NCBI RefSeq assembly: GCF_014204535.1
Contig: NZ_JACHLR010000024.1
Location: 1 to 43,234 of the forward strand
Length of the DNA: 43,234 nt
From: Novosphingobium chloroacetimidivorans
GTDB lineage: Bacteria > Pseudomonadota > Alphaproteobacteria > Sphingomonadales > Sphingomonadaceae
Direction: 5' to 3'
Shown here: piece after piece, positions 6,944 through 15,540 of the stretch
How the letters are laid out: every line of letters starts with the position of its first letter
How positions within the stretch are numbered: position 1 is the first letter of the stretch
The notes under the pieces: model-generated
Seen by the model: only the letters and a program-made list of their open reading frames with translations
What the model was told of the DNA's origin: nothing
Database searches by the model: none
Made by a program: the position numbers and the translations under genes

Positions 6944-7688
6944 CTCTTGCGGACGCCGCCTGACCACAGGCGCTCTGGTAGTGGTCGCGCTTAGCGCATC
7001 GATGTTGCCTGCGTTCGCCGCCGATCAGAACCTGATCGCCGCTGATAACGGTGAGGTGCGCTGCACGGCCTCGATGCGGGACCTCACACGCATCTCGCTC
7101 AAGGACGACGAGTTCGCGTCGGTGTCCAAGGTGTCGACGGGTATCGCGACCGAGGACTTCTCGGTCGTCAACGAGCCGGTGCGCGGCGATATCTACCTCT
7201 CGGTTCCAGATGGCTTCTCGCGCAACGCTGTCTCGTTCTTCGGCACAACCCGCAAGGGTTTTGTCTACAAGTTCGTCTGCTCCGTTGCCGGCGACGAGGC
7301 CGTGCAGGTCTTCATCGCCAATGCGGATCTTGAGAACCCTGCCAAGGCGGCCGCCGCGATCCCTGCCTCGCTTTCGGCCAAAGACGGCGCCGTGCGCCTG
7401 GTCAAGGCGATGTACGAGCAATCGATCGTCGAGGGCTTCGAGATTCGCCAGCGGGTCCTAGCCCCCGTTAATGTGGGCGCTCTGCGCGTCCAGGTCATCG
7501 GTGAGTACCGCGGACCGCAGCTGACCGGCAAGACGCTGCGGATCGAGAACAAGGGCTCCAAGCCCGCCACTCTGACCGAAGAGAGCGTGAGCTCCTGGGC
7601 GATCGCGGTGAGCATCGCCAATCCGAACCTCAAGCCTGGCGAGGCCACCACCGCCTATGTCGTGCAGGCGACCGGAGAAGACCAATGA
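6933..7688 (+). CDS. traK: TraK, VirB9-like core-complex protein
   Basis: It has 251 residues (F: 242). A Sec signal peptide runs to about residue 30 (LPAFA-AD). The C-terminal half holds the beta-rich VirB9/TraK-type segment (EGFEIRQRVLAPVNVG, VIGEYRGPQLTGKTLRIENKG). TraK forms the outer-membrane ring with lipoprotein TraV and TraB. The start ATG 6933 overlaps traE, and its stop shares bases with the traB start (ATGA), implying coupled translation. Confidence 0.88.
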   Translation: MPISSCGRRLTTGALVVVALSASMLPAFAADQNLIAADNGEVRCTASMRDLTRISLKDDEFASVSKVSTGIATEDFSVVNEPVRGDIYLSVPDGFSRNAVSFFGTTRKGFVYKFVCSVAGDEAVQVFIANADLENPAKAAAAIPASLSAKDGAVRLVKAMYEQSIVEGFEIRQRVLAPVNVGALRVQVIGEYRGPQLTGKTLRIENKGSKPATLTEESVSSWAIAVSIANPNLKPGEATTAYVVQATGEDQ

Positions 7689-9019
7689 ACCTTTTCAAGC
7701 GCAAGCAGAAGAACCTCGACGCGGCAGAAGGCGCGGAAGAGGGGGGTGAGCTCGCGGTGAATGAGGCGGCGGCCAAGCGTCAGAAGCTCGCGCTCTACGG
7801 CGGCGGCGGGGTCCTCGCGGCAGTAGCGATGGCATGGATCCTCGCTCCGTCAACCGATCCCAAGGACGGTAAGCTCGCCGACGGCGGTGACAAGTCGGAG
7901 GTCAAGGTATCCGCCCCCGATCTGGTCAACCGCAACATGTCCGAAGCCGAGTGGATGGCGCGCTCGGAGGGCGAGATGGTCTCGTTCAACAACCAGATCA
8001 AAGGTCTTGAGGGGCAGAGCAAGCAGCTGGAAGGCATGCAGGCCCAGATCCAGGCGCTGCAGGCCGAGAAGTCGGCGATGGTGGACGATGGCACACGGGT
8101 CCTCGGCGCCTACGAGCAGGAGAACGAACAGCTCAAGGCCCAGCTGGCGGAAGCCAAGCGCGCCCCGGCTCCGGGTCCCACCGGGTTGTACGGGAAGGGC
8201 GCGCCCGCGACGTATAACGCCAGCGGTGTGGCACCGGGCTCGCCGCTGGCAAACGGAGGCGCGGCGTTGCCGCTCACGCGCAGCAACGAGATCAAGCTTG
8301 TTTCGTTTGAAGGCGGCACAGGTGGCGGCACCGGCAACCGGATCGCGCCCTCCAAGGCGACCAGCTACACCGACAGCCCCAACTACCTGCCGCCTAACTC
8401 CATCGCACACGCGACGGTCGTTGTTGGCGTCGACGCCGCCGCCAACGTGAAGAGCCAGGCCGATCCGCTTCCGGTGGTCCTGCGCATCACAGGCCCTGCG
8501 CGTTCGGTCTACTCGGACGGCAAGCTGCTGCGCACCCGGGTCGACGGCTGCATGGTCAACGGTGCGGCCCAAGGCGATCTCAGCTCCGAGAAGGTTTACG
8601 TCAAGCTGCAGCGGATGACCTGCCCGCAGCCTGGTGGCCGGTTCGCGGTTAGCGAGGTCAAGGGCTTCGTCGCGTTCGGCGGCAAGACCGGCGTGCGTGG
8701 ACGTGTGGTCAGCCGGGAGGGTGCGCTTGCGATGCAGGCCTTCCTTGCAGGTCTGGTCGGCGGCGCCGGCATGGCACTCAACACCGCTTTCCAGCAGCCG
8801 CTCGCCACCCTCGACGCCGACGGGGACGGTGGCATCAACCGCACGCCCAGCATCGGCAACGTCGGCCTGCGCGCCCTCGGCGGCGGTGCTCAGACGTCGG
8901 GCAAGAACGTCCAGGAATATCTCATTGAGCGGGCCGAGCAATATCAGCCGGTTATCGAGATGCCGACCGGGATCGGGGTCGAGGTCGTCTTCCTCGAAGG
9001 CGTCTTCATCCGCAACTGA
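7685..9019 (+). CDS. traB: TraB, VirB10-like envelope-spanning protein
   Basis: It has 444 residues (F: 475). A cytoplasmic head with KRKQK is followed by a membrane segment at about residues 35-54, a coiled coil at about 95-158 (repeats of Gln, Leu and Glu, such as QAQIQALQAEK), a Pro/Gly-rich linker, and from about residue 230 the VirB10/TrbI-type beta domain (NYLPPNSIAHATVVVGVDA). TraB links the inner membrane to the TraK-TraV ring. The region near residues 375-400 includes DADGDGG, a Ca-binding-like loop of unknown meaning. Confidence 0.9.
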   Translation: MNLFKRKQKNLDAAEGAEEGGELAVNEAAAKRQKLALYGGGGVLAAVAMAWILAPSTDPKDGKLADGGDKSEVKVSAPDLVNRNMSEAEWMARSEGEMVSFNNQIKGLEGQSKQLEGMQAQIQALQAEKSAMVDDGTRVLGAYEQENEQLKAQLAEAKRAPAPGPTGLYGKGAPATYNASGVAPGSPLANGGAALPLTRSNEIKLVSFEGGTGGGTGNRIAPSKATSYTDSPNYLPPNSIAHATVVVGVDAAANVKSQADPLPVVLRITGPARSVYSDGKLLRTRVDGCMVNGAAQGDLSSEKVYVKLQRMTCPQPGGRFAVSEVKGFVAFGGKTGVRGRVVSREGALAMQAFLAGLVGGAGMALNTAFQQPLATLDADGDGGINRTPSIGNVGLRALGGGAQTSGKNVQEYLIERAEQYQPVIEMPTGIGVEVVFLEGVFIRN

Positions 9020-9034
9020 CGGGAGTAACGAGAG

Positions 9035-9865
9035 ATGAAGCTTCTTCACAAGATCGCCGTGGGCACGGGGATCGCCGCCCTCGCAGGAGGCGTCGGTGCT
9101 TATGCGCAGGCGCCAGCAAGCGATACCGAGGTACTCGGACTGCTCAAGGCGCGGCTTCCCAAGACGCAGGTCGGCAAGATCGATTGCGCGCGCATCGGCT
9201 CGCTCTGTGAGGTCCAGGCCGGCTCGCAGTTGTTCTACACCGATCGGTCGGCCCGCTATCTCATCATCGGTCGTGTCTACGACATGGAAACGCGCCAGGA
9301 TCTGACTGCCGCGCGGCTCCTCGAGATCAACCCGGACATGTTGCTGGGCGGCGCCGCCGCTGCAGGCAAGGCCGAGAGCGCCAACGCCGCGCCCGAAACC
9401 ACCGATCCGGTGCAGGCGGGCCGCGGCCTCAAGAGGGCGGTCGCGCAGAAGGTTTCCCTTGCAGGGCTCCCCAAGAGCGGGGCGATCGAGTGGGGCAGCG
9501 GCGGCCCGACGGTCACCGTCTTCAGCGATTTTCGCTGCGGCTACTGCAAGGCGCTCCACGAACAGTTCCGCACCATGAACGTGCGGGTGATCGAGCGCCC
9601 GATCTCAGTGCTGGGCACGCGGATGATCTCCAACGCGGTCGTTTGCGCCCCCGATCGTCGCAAGGCTCTTGCCGACGCCTACGAGGGTCGCGACCTCGCC
9701 GCTTCGCGCAAGTGCGACACCACCGGCCTCGACGCCAATGAGAAGTTCGCGCGCGAGCATGGCTTCGATGGCACGCCGGTTGTCGTTCGCTCGGACGGCG
9801 CCGTCCTCCAGGGCTTCAGGCCCAAGGCGTTCCTCGAGACTTGGCTCAAGGGAGCGAGCTCGTGA
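9035..9865 (+). CDS. dsbC: DsbC-type periplasmic disulfide isomerase
   Basis: It has 276 residues with a signal peptide ending near AYAQA. The N-terminal dimerisation-type domain is followed by a thioredoxin fold with active site C168-G-Y-C171 (FRCGYCK) and the cis-Pro loop GTPVVV. DsbC-like proteins in conjugation operons correct disulfides in Cys-rich partners such as TraN, TraU and TraH. It has its own ribosome site (GGGAGTAACGAGAG before ATG). Its 3' end overlaps traV. An alternative family name would be TrbB/DsbC-like. Confidence 0.88.
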   Translation: MKLLHKIAVGTGIAALAGGVGAYAQAPASDTEVLGLLKARLPKTQVGKIDCARIGSLCEVQAGSQLFYTDRSARYLIIGRVYDMETRQDLTAARLLEINPDMLLGGAAAAGKAESANAAPETTDPVQAGRGLKRAVAQKVSLAGLPKSGAIEWGSGGPTVTVFSDFRCGYCKALHEQFRTMNVRVIERPISVLGTRMISNAVVCAPDRRKALADAYEGRDLAASRKCDTTGLDANEKFAREHGFDGTPVVVRSDGAVLQGFRPKAFLETWLKGASS

Positions 9866-10590
9866 TCGCCGGATCGCCGCGCGCGAAACGCGCGCTCGCC
9901 ATGACGGCCCTGCTGGGTGCTGCGGCCGTAGCCGGCTGCACCACGCTCGGGTCCAACATCAAGGGTGACTTCACCTGCGCTGCGCCCAATGGCTCGTGCG
10001 CGCCGTCCAGCACGATCGACGATCAGGCGATCGCGTCCATCCAGGACCGATCATCCGAAGAAGCCATGGTGCCTGCAGGTCCTTACGAGGTCGATGACGG
10101 CAATGTTCCGGGAATGCGGGTCGCGTCTGTCGAGGCGCCTCGTGAGCGCGGCCGCAGCGTACCGCGCACCAACGGGCGCGTGTTGCGTGTCGTCTTCCCT
10201 GCCTATGTCGACCGATATGGGCAGCTTCACGAGAAAAGCGCCGTACAGGCGGAGGTGGACGTCGGGCAGGTGCCGCAACTGGCCGCGCGTGCCTCGTCCG
10301 AGCGGATTGCTAGGGCCGCCGATGCCGGCTTGTTCGGTGCTGCGGAGAATGCTCCGGCATTGCTTGCGTTCGTGCCGCCTGCATCCGCGAATGTAGCGCC
10401 AGACAACGGCACACCGGCCTCGCCCCGGATCGCGGTGCAACTGCCTTCTTTCACGGCTGAGCCTGCTCCGGCACCTGGGAAGCCGGCGCCGGGACCGACG
10501 CCGATCGCTGCAATCAAGGAAGAGGTCGCCAGGAAGCTCGCGCAGAACGCGAAGCTCAAAGCTGCCGACTTCCCTGCCACGGTGGAGTGA
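9862..10590 (+). CDS. traV: TraV, outer-membrane lipoprotein of the core complex
   Basis: The preferred start is GTG 9862, which overlaps the dsbC stop (GTGA) and has GGGAG about 8 nt upstream; TTG 9841 is an in-frame alternative. The 242-residue product has a lipoprotein signal with lipobox VAG-C26. The mature start includes the Cys residues typical of TraV (FTCAAPNGSCAPS). TraV is the VirB7 counterpart that anchors TraK and TraB. It is longer than F TraV (171), with a Pro/Ala-rich C-terminal part (PAPAPGKPAPGPTPI). Confidence 0.82.
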   Translation: MIAGSPRAKRALAMTALLGAAAVAGCTTLGSNIKGDFTCAAPNGSCAPSSTIDDQAIASIQDRSSEEAMVPAGPYEVDDGNVPGMRVASVEAPRERGRSVPRTNGRVLRVVFPAYVDRYGQLHEKSAVQAEVDVGQVPQLAARASSERIARAADAGLFGAAENAPALLAFVPPASANVAPDNGTPASPRIAVQLPSFTAEPAPAPGKPAPGPTPIAAIKEEVARKLAQNAKLKAADFPATVE

Positions 10591-10596
10591 CCAGGC

Positions 10597-13164
10597 ATGG
10601 CCGATATCATCCGACGCATGGTGGAGCTCGTCACCGGCGATACCAGCAAGCCTGAAGCGCATTCCAAGGCGCCCGAAGTGCCGATGCTGGCCCATTATCT
10701 CGGCTATCGCGCGTTCGATCCCAAGCGCGATCTTTTCTACCTGACCCGTTCCAAAGGCTTCATCCTGGAGCTCGCGCCGCTGATCGGCGCCGACGAGCGC
10801 ATCGGCGACATCCTCAACACCGTGTTCTCGGACATCCTGACGTCCGGCACGCACTATACCGTGACTAGCTGGCCCTCGCCGCGTGTCTCCGAAAAGCTCG
10901 AGGGCTGGGTGCTGCCGCGGGTGCGCGCCGGAGGCGTTTTCGAGAAACTCGCACGCTATCGCCTCGATCTGCTGCGCAACGGCGCCTGGGCGACCCTTGC
11001 GACCGATGGCCCGTTCCACCTGCGCAACTTCCGCGTGATCTTCAGCGTGGGTGTTCCCGACTCCTCGGGCGCGTCGCTCGACGACCTCACGACGATGCGC
11101 CAGAGCCTGATCGCCGCGTTGGACTCGATCAACGTCCCGGCGCGGGTGCTGCAACCGGTCGATCTCATCCGGCTGATCGATGACGTGCTGTGTCCCACGA
11201 CCGGCGCCGGAGACGACGCGCCCGAGTACAGCGCGCTCGATCCCATCAACGAGCAATGCGTGCGCCGCGACCTTGTGACGCTGGTGCAGAAGGACCGCAT
11301 CCTGCTGCATGCGCAGGCGCTGCGCCCGAGCGGCGAGGACGTCGACGGCGTTCCCGAGATGCTCGAGTTCCGGCCCGAGCAGTTTGACGTGCGCTCGATG
11401 TCGGTGCGCTACTTCCCCGATCGCTGGGCGCCCTGGGACACCCAGAAGATCATCGGTGACATCTTCAACGCCAAGCTCAACCTCCCGTGCCCGACCCTGC
11501 AGACGATCTCGGGCATCGTGCCCGATACCGAGACCTCCTCGACCAAGGCCGGGTTCAAGTTCGCGCGCACGCAGGCGTTGTCGGAAGGGAAGGGCGCCAA
11601 GCTGCGCCCGGAGCTGCGTACTCAGGCCGCCGAGTGGGAGCGGGTGCAGCAGGAGGTCAGGACCGGGCAGAAACTGCACCAGGTCTACTACTCTGTGACG
11701 ATGGTCTCGCCCAAGGGCCTTGGCGATATCAACGAGCGCACCATCAAGGCGATGTACAAGGCGGCCGGTTGGGATCTCATCGACGAGACCTACCTGCACC
11801 TGCCGTCATTTCTCGCGTCGATGCCGTTGCTCCTGGCGGACGGGCTCGCCCCCGACCTCAAGCGCATGAAGCGCTTCCGCACGGTACTTTCGTCCAACGT
11901 CGCCTCGATGGCGCCGATGCAGGGCGAGTATGTGGGTGGCCATATACCGCACCTGATGTTCGTCGGCCGGCGCGGTCAGCCTCAGTTCTGGAGCCCGTTC
12001 CAAAACGCTGCCGGCAACCACAACGTCGCGATCGTCGGCAAGTCGGGCTCGGGCAAGTCGGTGCTTCTGCAAGACCTCACCGCAAGCTTTGCCGGCGTCA
12101 ACGCCAAGACGATCGTGATCGACGATGGCCGCTCGTTCGAGCACATGGCCAAGGCGCTGGGCGGTCGTTTCACCGAGTTCCGGCTCTCGTCCGGCATCTC
12201 GATCAACCCCTTTCGCATGATCGATCCCGACATGTCGGAGAGCGACGAGGACTACCTCGTCGACTGCATGGCGATGCTCAAGGCCATCATCGCGCAGATG
12301 GCCCGTTTCGAGGATCGTCTGAACGACACCGAGCGCGGCCTGATCGACCAGGCCGTGAACACGGTGTGGGACCGGCATGGCCGCGACGGCACGATCGATG
12401 CAATCATCGAGACGCTGCAATCGACCGGTCACCCGTTCGGTCAGGACCTCGGCACGGCGCTGCTGCCGTTCGCCAGCACGGGCACGTTCGGTCGGTTCTT
12501 CCTGGGCGACAACAACCTCGACCTCTCGGCCGACCTTACCGTTTTCGAGCTGTCCGATCTCGCGACCCGGCCTGAGCTGCGCGGCGTGGTGCTGACCTCG
12601 ATCATGTTCGTCGCCTCGCACACCATGCGCAAGATCGATCGCTCGATCCCCAAGGCACTGCTGATCGACGAGGCCTGGCAGATGCTCAAGGGCGGCGCCA
12701 TGGCCGAGTTCGTCGAGACCTACTCGCGCACATGCCGCAAGTACGGCGCCTCGCTCATCACCGCGACGCAGTCGATCAACGACTACTACCGCTCGGAAGG
12801 CTCCCGCGCGGCATTGGAAAACTCCGACTGGTTTGTCCTCCTCCAGCAGAAAGCCGAGACGATCTCGGACTTCCGCAAGTCCGATCGGTTCGAGATGGAC
12901 AACTTCACCGACGCGCTGGTCCGCTCGCTCAAGCGCAACGGCACGGAGTATTCCGACCTCCTCATTCGCGGTCCAGACACGCAGGCGGTATGCCGGCTCG
13001 TGCTCGATCGCTTCTCGGGCACGCTCTACTCCTCCAGCCCCAACGTCTTCGCACGGATCGAGGACCTCGTGCACGCCGGCTACTCGGTCGCCGATGCGAT
13101 CGAACTCGTCGCCTTCCCCGACCGGATACCCGCGAACGACCAGCTGATGGAGGCGGCGGAATGA
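10597..13164 (+). CDS. traC: TraC, VirB4-like ATPase
   Basis: It has 855 residues (F: 875). Walker A GKSGSGKS is at about residues 480-487 and Walker B ALLIDEAWQML at about 687-697, followed by an RKYGASLITATQSI segment typical of VirB4/TraC sensor motifs. The N-terminal TraC domain covers roughly the first 300 residues. This cytoplasmic ATPase powers pilus assembly and is the main energy source in this window, since no TraD coupling protein is present. Its stop overlaps the next start (ATGA). Confidence 0.93.
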   Translation: MADIIRRMVELVTGDTSKPEAHSKAPEVPMLAHYLGYRAFDPKRDLFYLTRSKGFILELAPLIGADERIGDILNTVFSDILTSGTHYTVTSWPSPRVSEKLEGWVLPRVRAGGVFEKLARYRLDLLRNGAWATLATDGPFHLRNFRVIFSVGVPDSSGASLDDLTTMRQSLIAALDSINVPARVLQPVDLIRLIDDVLCPTTGAGDDAPEYSALDPINEQCVRRDLVTLVQKDRILLHAQALRPSGEDVDGVPEMLEFRPEQFDVRSMSVRYFPDRWAPWDTQKIIGDIFNAKLNLPCPTLQTISGIVPDTETSSTKAGFKFARTQALSEGKGAKLRPELRTQAAEWERVQQEVRTGQKLHQVYYSVTMVSPKGLGDINERTIKAMYKAAGWDLIDETYLHLPSFLASMPLLLADGLAPDLKRMKRFRTVLSSNVASMAPMQGEYVGGHIPHLMFVGRRGQPQFWSPFQNAAGNHNVAIVGKSGSGKSVLLQDLTASFAGVNAKTIVIDDGRSFEHMAKALGGRFTEFRLSSGISINPFRMIDPDMSESDEDYLVDCMAMLKAIIAQMARFEDRLNDTERGLIDQAVNTVWDRHGRDGTIDAIIETLQSTGHPFGQDLGTALLPFASTGTFGRFFLGDNNLDLSADLTVFELSDLATRPELRGVVLTSIMFVASHTMRKIDRSIPKALLIDEAWQMLKGGAMAEFVETYSRTCRKYGASLITATQSINDYYRSEGSRAALENSDWFVLLQQKAETISDFRKSDRFEMDNFTDALVRSLKRNGTEYSDLLIRGPDTQAVCRLVLDRFSGTLYSSSPNVFARIEDLVHAGYSVADAIELVAFPDRIPANDQLMEAAE

Positions 13165-13484
13165 CGACGCTACCCGCCATGCATGGTCACCCGCGGTGGC
13201 AAGGCTTCCTGTTAGTTGGCTTGCGCCTTGCTGGGTGGCTGGCCGTCAACGTGCTGTGCGCGCTGGGATGCCTGACGATCGTGTTCCTCGCGATCGGCAG
13301 CTTCACGGTGAGTGGCACCATGCTGCAGCTCGCCAATCTGAGCACTCGCTACGTCGCGGCCGATCTCGGCCGCCAGTCCGAGTTCAACACGATCCTGCTG
13401 GTGGGCGGCACCCTGTTCTTCTGCGCCACCGCATTCTTCCGCCGCGCCACCCTTGCGCGTGCGCTCCAGGAGCAAAACGGATGA
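13161..13484 (+). CDS. Unknown 107-aa membrane protein in tra operon
   Basis: The start ATG 13161 overlaps the traC stop by 4 nt. The product has two membrane segments (FLLVGLRLAGWLAVNVLCALGC through IVFLAIGSFTV, and ILLVGGTLFFCATAFF), with a short loop between and a basic end (RRATLARAL). It occupies the traC-trbI interval, where F carries different small genes. The coupled position shows it is co-translated with the channel genes. No family was recognised. Confidence 0.7.
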   Translation: MTTLPAMHGHPRWQGFLLVGLRLAGWLAVNVLCALGCLTIVFLAIGSFTVSGTMLQLANLSTRYVAADLGRQSEFNTILLVGGTLFFCATAFFRRATLARALQEQNG

Positions 13485-14068
13485 CCGACATGCCGCACAT
13501 CGACGTTGACGATGCACAGGCGCCTGCCGCTTGCTCGCCGGAGCCCGGAGTAGGCGCCAAAGCGCCGCAGGCGCCGAGCAAGAAAAAGAGCGGGGTCTCG
13601 CCGGCTCAGGTACTCATGGTCGCGGCCGGGGTCGCCACTCTGGCCTGGGGTGCATGGATGACCCGCTCCGTCATGGACCTCCAGGCGACCGGCGAGCCGC
13701 AGTTCGTCAAAGTGCAGCTGCAGGGCCTGGTGGGCGAGTACATCAAGGCACAGGCGCGCTCGGCGACCGCTCCCGACAAGGTCTCGGCTGAGACCGGCGC
13801 GTTCATGGCCGAGCTGGATAAGGCGGTGAAGGGCCTATCTGCCGAAGGCAAGATCGTCCTCATCAACGAGGCGATCGTCGCCGGCGACGTGCCCGATGTG
13901 ACCGAGGCCGTGCGCCGCCAGGTCTACGCGAAGGTCCCTGTGCCCAAGCAAGCCGCTGCTCAGGATGTCGAGAGCGCCATGCGCAACTACCTGCTGGGTG
14001 CCGGCGCGCCGGGGAACGCGGCCGCAAGCCTCGCTGCCAATGGAGCGGTCCATGGCCTTGGCAATTGA
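13481..14068 (+). CDS. trbI: TrbI-like F-type conjugation protein
   Basis: It has 195 residues; the start ATG 13481 overlaps the previous stop (ATGA). An Ala/Pro-rich cytoplasmic head is followed by one membrane segment (VLMVAAGVATLAWGAWMT, about residues 45-62) and a periplasmic tail with VKVQLQGLVGEYIKAQA and AEGKIVLINEAIVAGDVPDVT, the TrbI_Ftype pattern. F TrbI (128) affects pilus retraction. The longer head is an extension. Its last 17 nt overlap the peptidase gene. Confidence 0.75.
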   Translation: MTDMPHIDVDDAQAPAACSPEPGVGAKAPQAPSKKKSGVSPAQVLMVAAGVATLAWGAWMTRSVMDLQATGEPQFVKVQLQGLVGEYIKAQARSATAPDKVSAETGAFMAELDKAVKGLSAEGKIVLINEAIVAGDVPDVTEAVRRQVYAKVPVPKQAAAQDVESAMRNYLLGAGAPGNAAASLAANGAVHGLGN

Positions 14069-14594
14069 GACCGCAGCGGCGGCGCCGCGCCGGCGCCTCG
14101 GGTTTCGAGGAAAGATGGGCGGGATCGCGATCCTGCTTGCTCTCGGGCTCGGCTATCAGGCGCTGCGCCAATGGCACGACACGCACGCGGTGTTCATCAA
14201 CGCTTCGGAGTCGCTGCCCAACTGGGCATTTCTCGTCGAGAGCGGTGAGTTCCCGGCGCGCGGCGACTACGTCTCCTTTACGCCTGGCAGCGATGCGCTG
14301 ACCATCAAGCACTTCGGCTCGCCGCCCGAGCCGTTCATCAAGCAGGCCTATGGCGTTCCGGGCGATGTCGTGACGCATCAGGGCGCCGACGTGCTGGTCA
14401 ACGGCAAGGTCGTTGCCCGAATGAAGCCATTCACCCGGCAGGGCGAGCCGTTGTTGCCTGGCCCGGTCGGCACCGTTCCGCGCGACTGCATCTTCGCCGC
14501 GACTTCGCACAAAGATGGCTACGACAGCCGCTATGCGCCGATCGGCTTCGTCTGCAATCGCCAGATCCTCGGCGTCGGGACACCGATCCTGTGA
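14052..14594 (+). CDS. TraF-type S26 signal peptidase
   Basis: The start ATG 14052 is preferred because GGAG lies 6 nt upstream; ATG 14040 is also possible. The 180-residue protein has a membrane anchor (about residues 22-38) and the S26 catalytic pair: Ser54 in NASESLP and Lys97 in FIKQAYGVPGD. The CIFA and GFV segments near the end complete the fold. Plasmid S26C peptidases such as RP4 TraF process pilins. Here the enzyme may mature the TraA prepilin or another exported Tra protein. It is absent from the F operon but known in other MPF-F systems. It should not be confused with the thioredoxin-like TraF at 19834. Confidence 0.85.
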   Translation: MALAIETAAAAPRRRLGFRGKMGGIAILLALGLGYQALRQWHDTHAVFINASESLPNWAFLVESGEFPARGDYVSFTPGSDALTIKHFGSPPEPFIKQAYGVPGDVVTHQGADVLVNGKVVARMKPFTRQGEPLLPGPVGTVPRDCIFAATSHKDGYDSRYAPIGFVCNRQILGVGTPIL

Positions 14595-15244
14595 AGCTGC
14601 GCCTCGCCTTTGGCGCGCTCACCGCGCTCGCGATCGGGCCGGCGCTGCCCTCGCTCTCGCCGGCCGCGGCCAGTGACCTCGGCACATTGGGGCAGACCTG
14701 GCCGATCGCCGAGCCGGATCTCCTCGAGACCATGCATGCACGGCTCCTGCGCGCGCAGCAAACGGGTGAGCTCGACCGGATGAACCAGGAGTTTTCCGCC
14801 CGGGCGCAGCGCAAGGTCATGCGTCCTGATCCGGTTCCCGGGCTGAGCCATGCGCAGGAGCCGCGCGAGTGGGAGTACGATCCGGCGATAACCGTCGCCA
14901 ACGACATTCGCGACGCAAAGGGCAACCTGATCGCGGCCCGCGGCGCAAGGATCAACCCCCTCAACCTAGTGGCGCTGCCGCGCAACCTCGCCTTCATCGA
15001 CGGCGACAGTCCCGAGGAGCTGGCTTGGGCGGCGCGCCAGGGCAACGATGCCAAGGCCATGATCATCATGGTCAAGGGCTCACCCTTCGAGCAGATGAAG
15101 GCGCAGCAGCGCCGCTTCTACTTCGACCAGGGCGGCGCGCTCACCACCAAGTTCGGGATCCGGCACACGCCGGCGCTGGTGCGCCAGCGTGGCGACGTGC
15201 TCGTCGTCGGCGAAGTCGTGCTCAAGCGGGAGGCCGGCGTATGA
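14591..15244 (+). CDS. traW: TraW, pilus assembly protein
   Basis: It has 217 residues (F: 210). It starts at GTG 14591, overlapping the peptidase stop. A signal peptide ends near LSPAAA-SD. The start of the mature protein (LGTLGQTWPIAEPDLLE) and the C-terminal MIIMVKGSPFEQMK and RFYFDQGGALTTKFGIRHTPA segments are characteristic of TraW. TraW works in the periplasm with TrbC and TraU in pilus extension. The stop overlaps the next start (ATGA). Confidence 0.9.
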   Translation: MKLRLAFGALTALAIGPALPSLSPAAASDLGTLGQTWPIAEPDLLETMHARLLRAQQTGELDRMNQEFSARAQRKVMRPDPVPGLSHAQEPREWEYDPAITVANDIRDAKGNLIAARGARINPLNLVALPRNLAFIDGDSPEELAWAARQGNDAKAMIIMVKGSPFEQMKAQQRRFYFDQGGALTTKFGIRHTPALVRQRGDVLVVGEVVLKREAGV

Positions 15245-15540
15245 TCGCGCGTCTCAATGCGTTGCTACCCGCGCCTATGGCGGCTCCGGAGAGCCCCGGG
15301 CTGCGGACCGCAAGGATCCGCATCATCGTAGGGCTCGTCCTCATCGCGGGTTTGGTGGCGGCATGGGGGCCGCTCTACTCCGTGGTGGGCTTCCCTCTGG
15401 TAGCATTGTTGGCCGGCGCTGCCGGGATGCTGGCGGTCCAGGTGCCGATCTATCTCGCGGTGAAATCGAGCGCTGACGATGCCTGGCTAACGGAGTGCAT
15501 CGAAGCCAATCGCGCCCGCGAGGCCGCGAACGATGCGTAA
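15241..15540 (+). CDS. Unknown 99-aa membrane protein in tra operon
   Basis: The start ATG 15241 overlaps the traW stop. The product has two membrane segments (IIVGLVLIAGLVAAWGPLY and LVALLAGAAGMLAVQVPIYLAV) and a charged C-terminal end (DDAWLTECIEANRAREAAND). The end overlaps traU by 8 nt. The position and tight overlap argue for a real gene. No family was recognised. Confidence 0.7.
   Translation: MIARLNALLPAPMAAPESPGLRTARIRIIVGLVLIAGLVAAWGPLYSVVGFPLVALLAGAAGMLAVQVPIYLAVKSSADDAWLTECIEANRAREAANDA

Noticed and set aside
7850..9559. 569-residue minus-strand open frame opposite traB/dsbC
   Set aside because: It is a shadow: Gly/Ala/Arg/Leu-rich without motifs, opposite two genes with clear family signatures and overlaps with neighbours.
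10051..11799. 582-residue minus-strand open frame opposite traV/traC
   Set aside because: Mirror frame of GC-rich coding DNA; traC has Walker motifs and the expected length on the plus strand.
11806..13074. 422-residue minus-strand open frame opposite traC
   Set aside because: Composition is that of a reverse-complement shadow; no recognisable domain.
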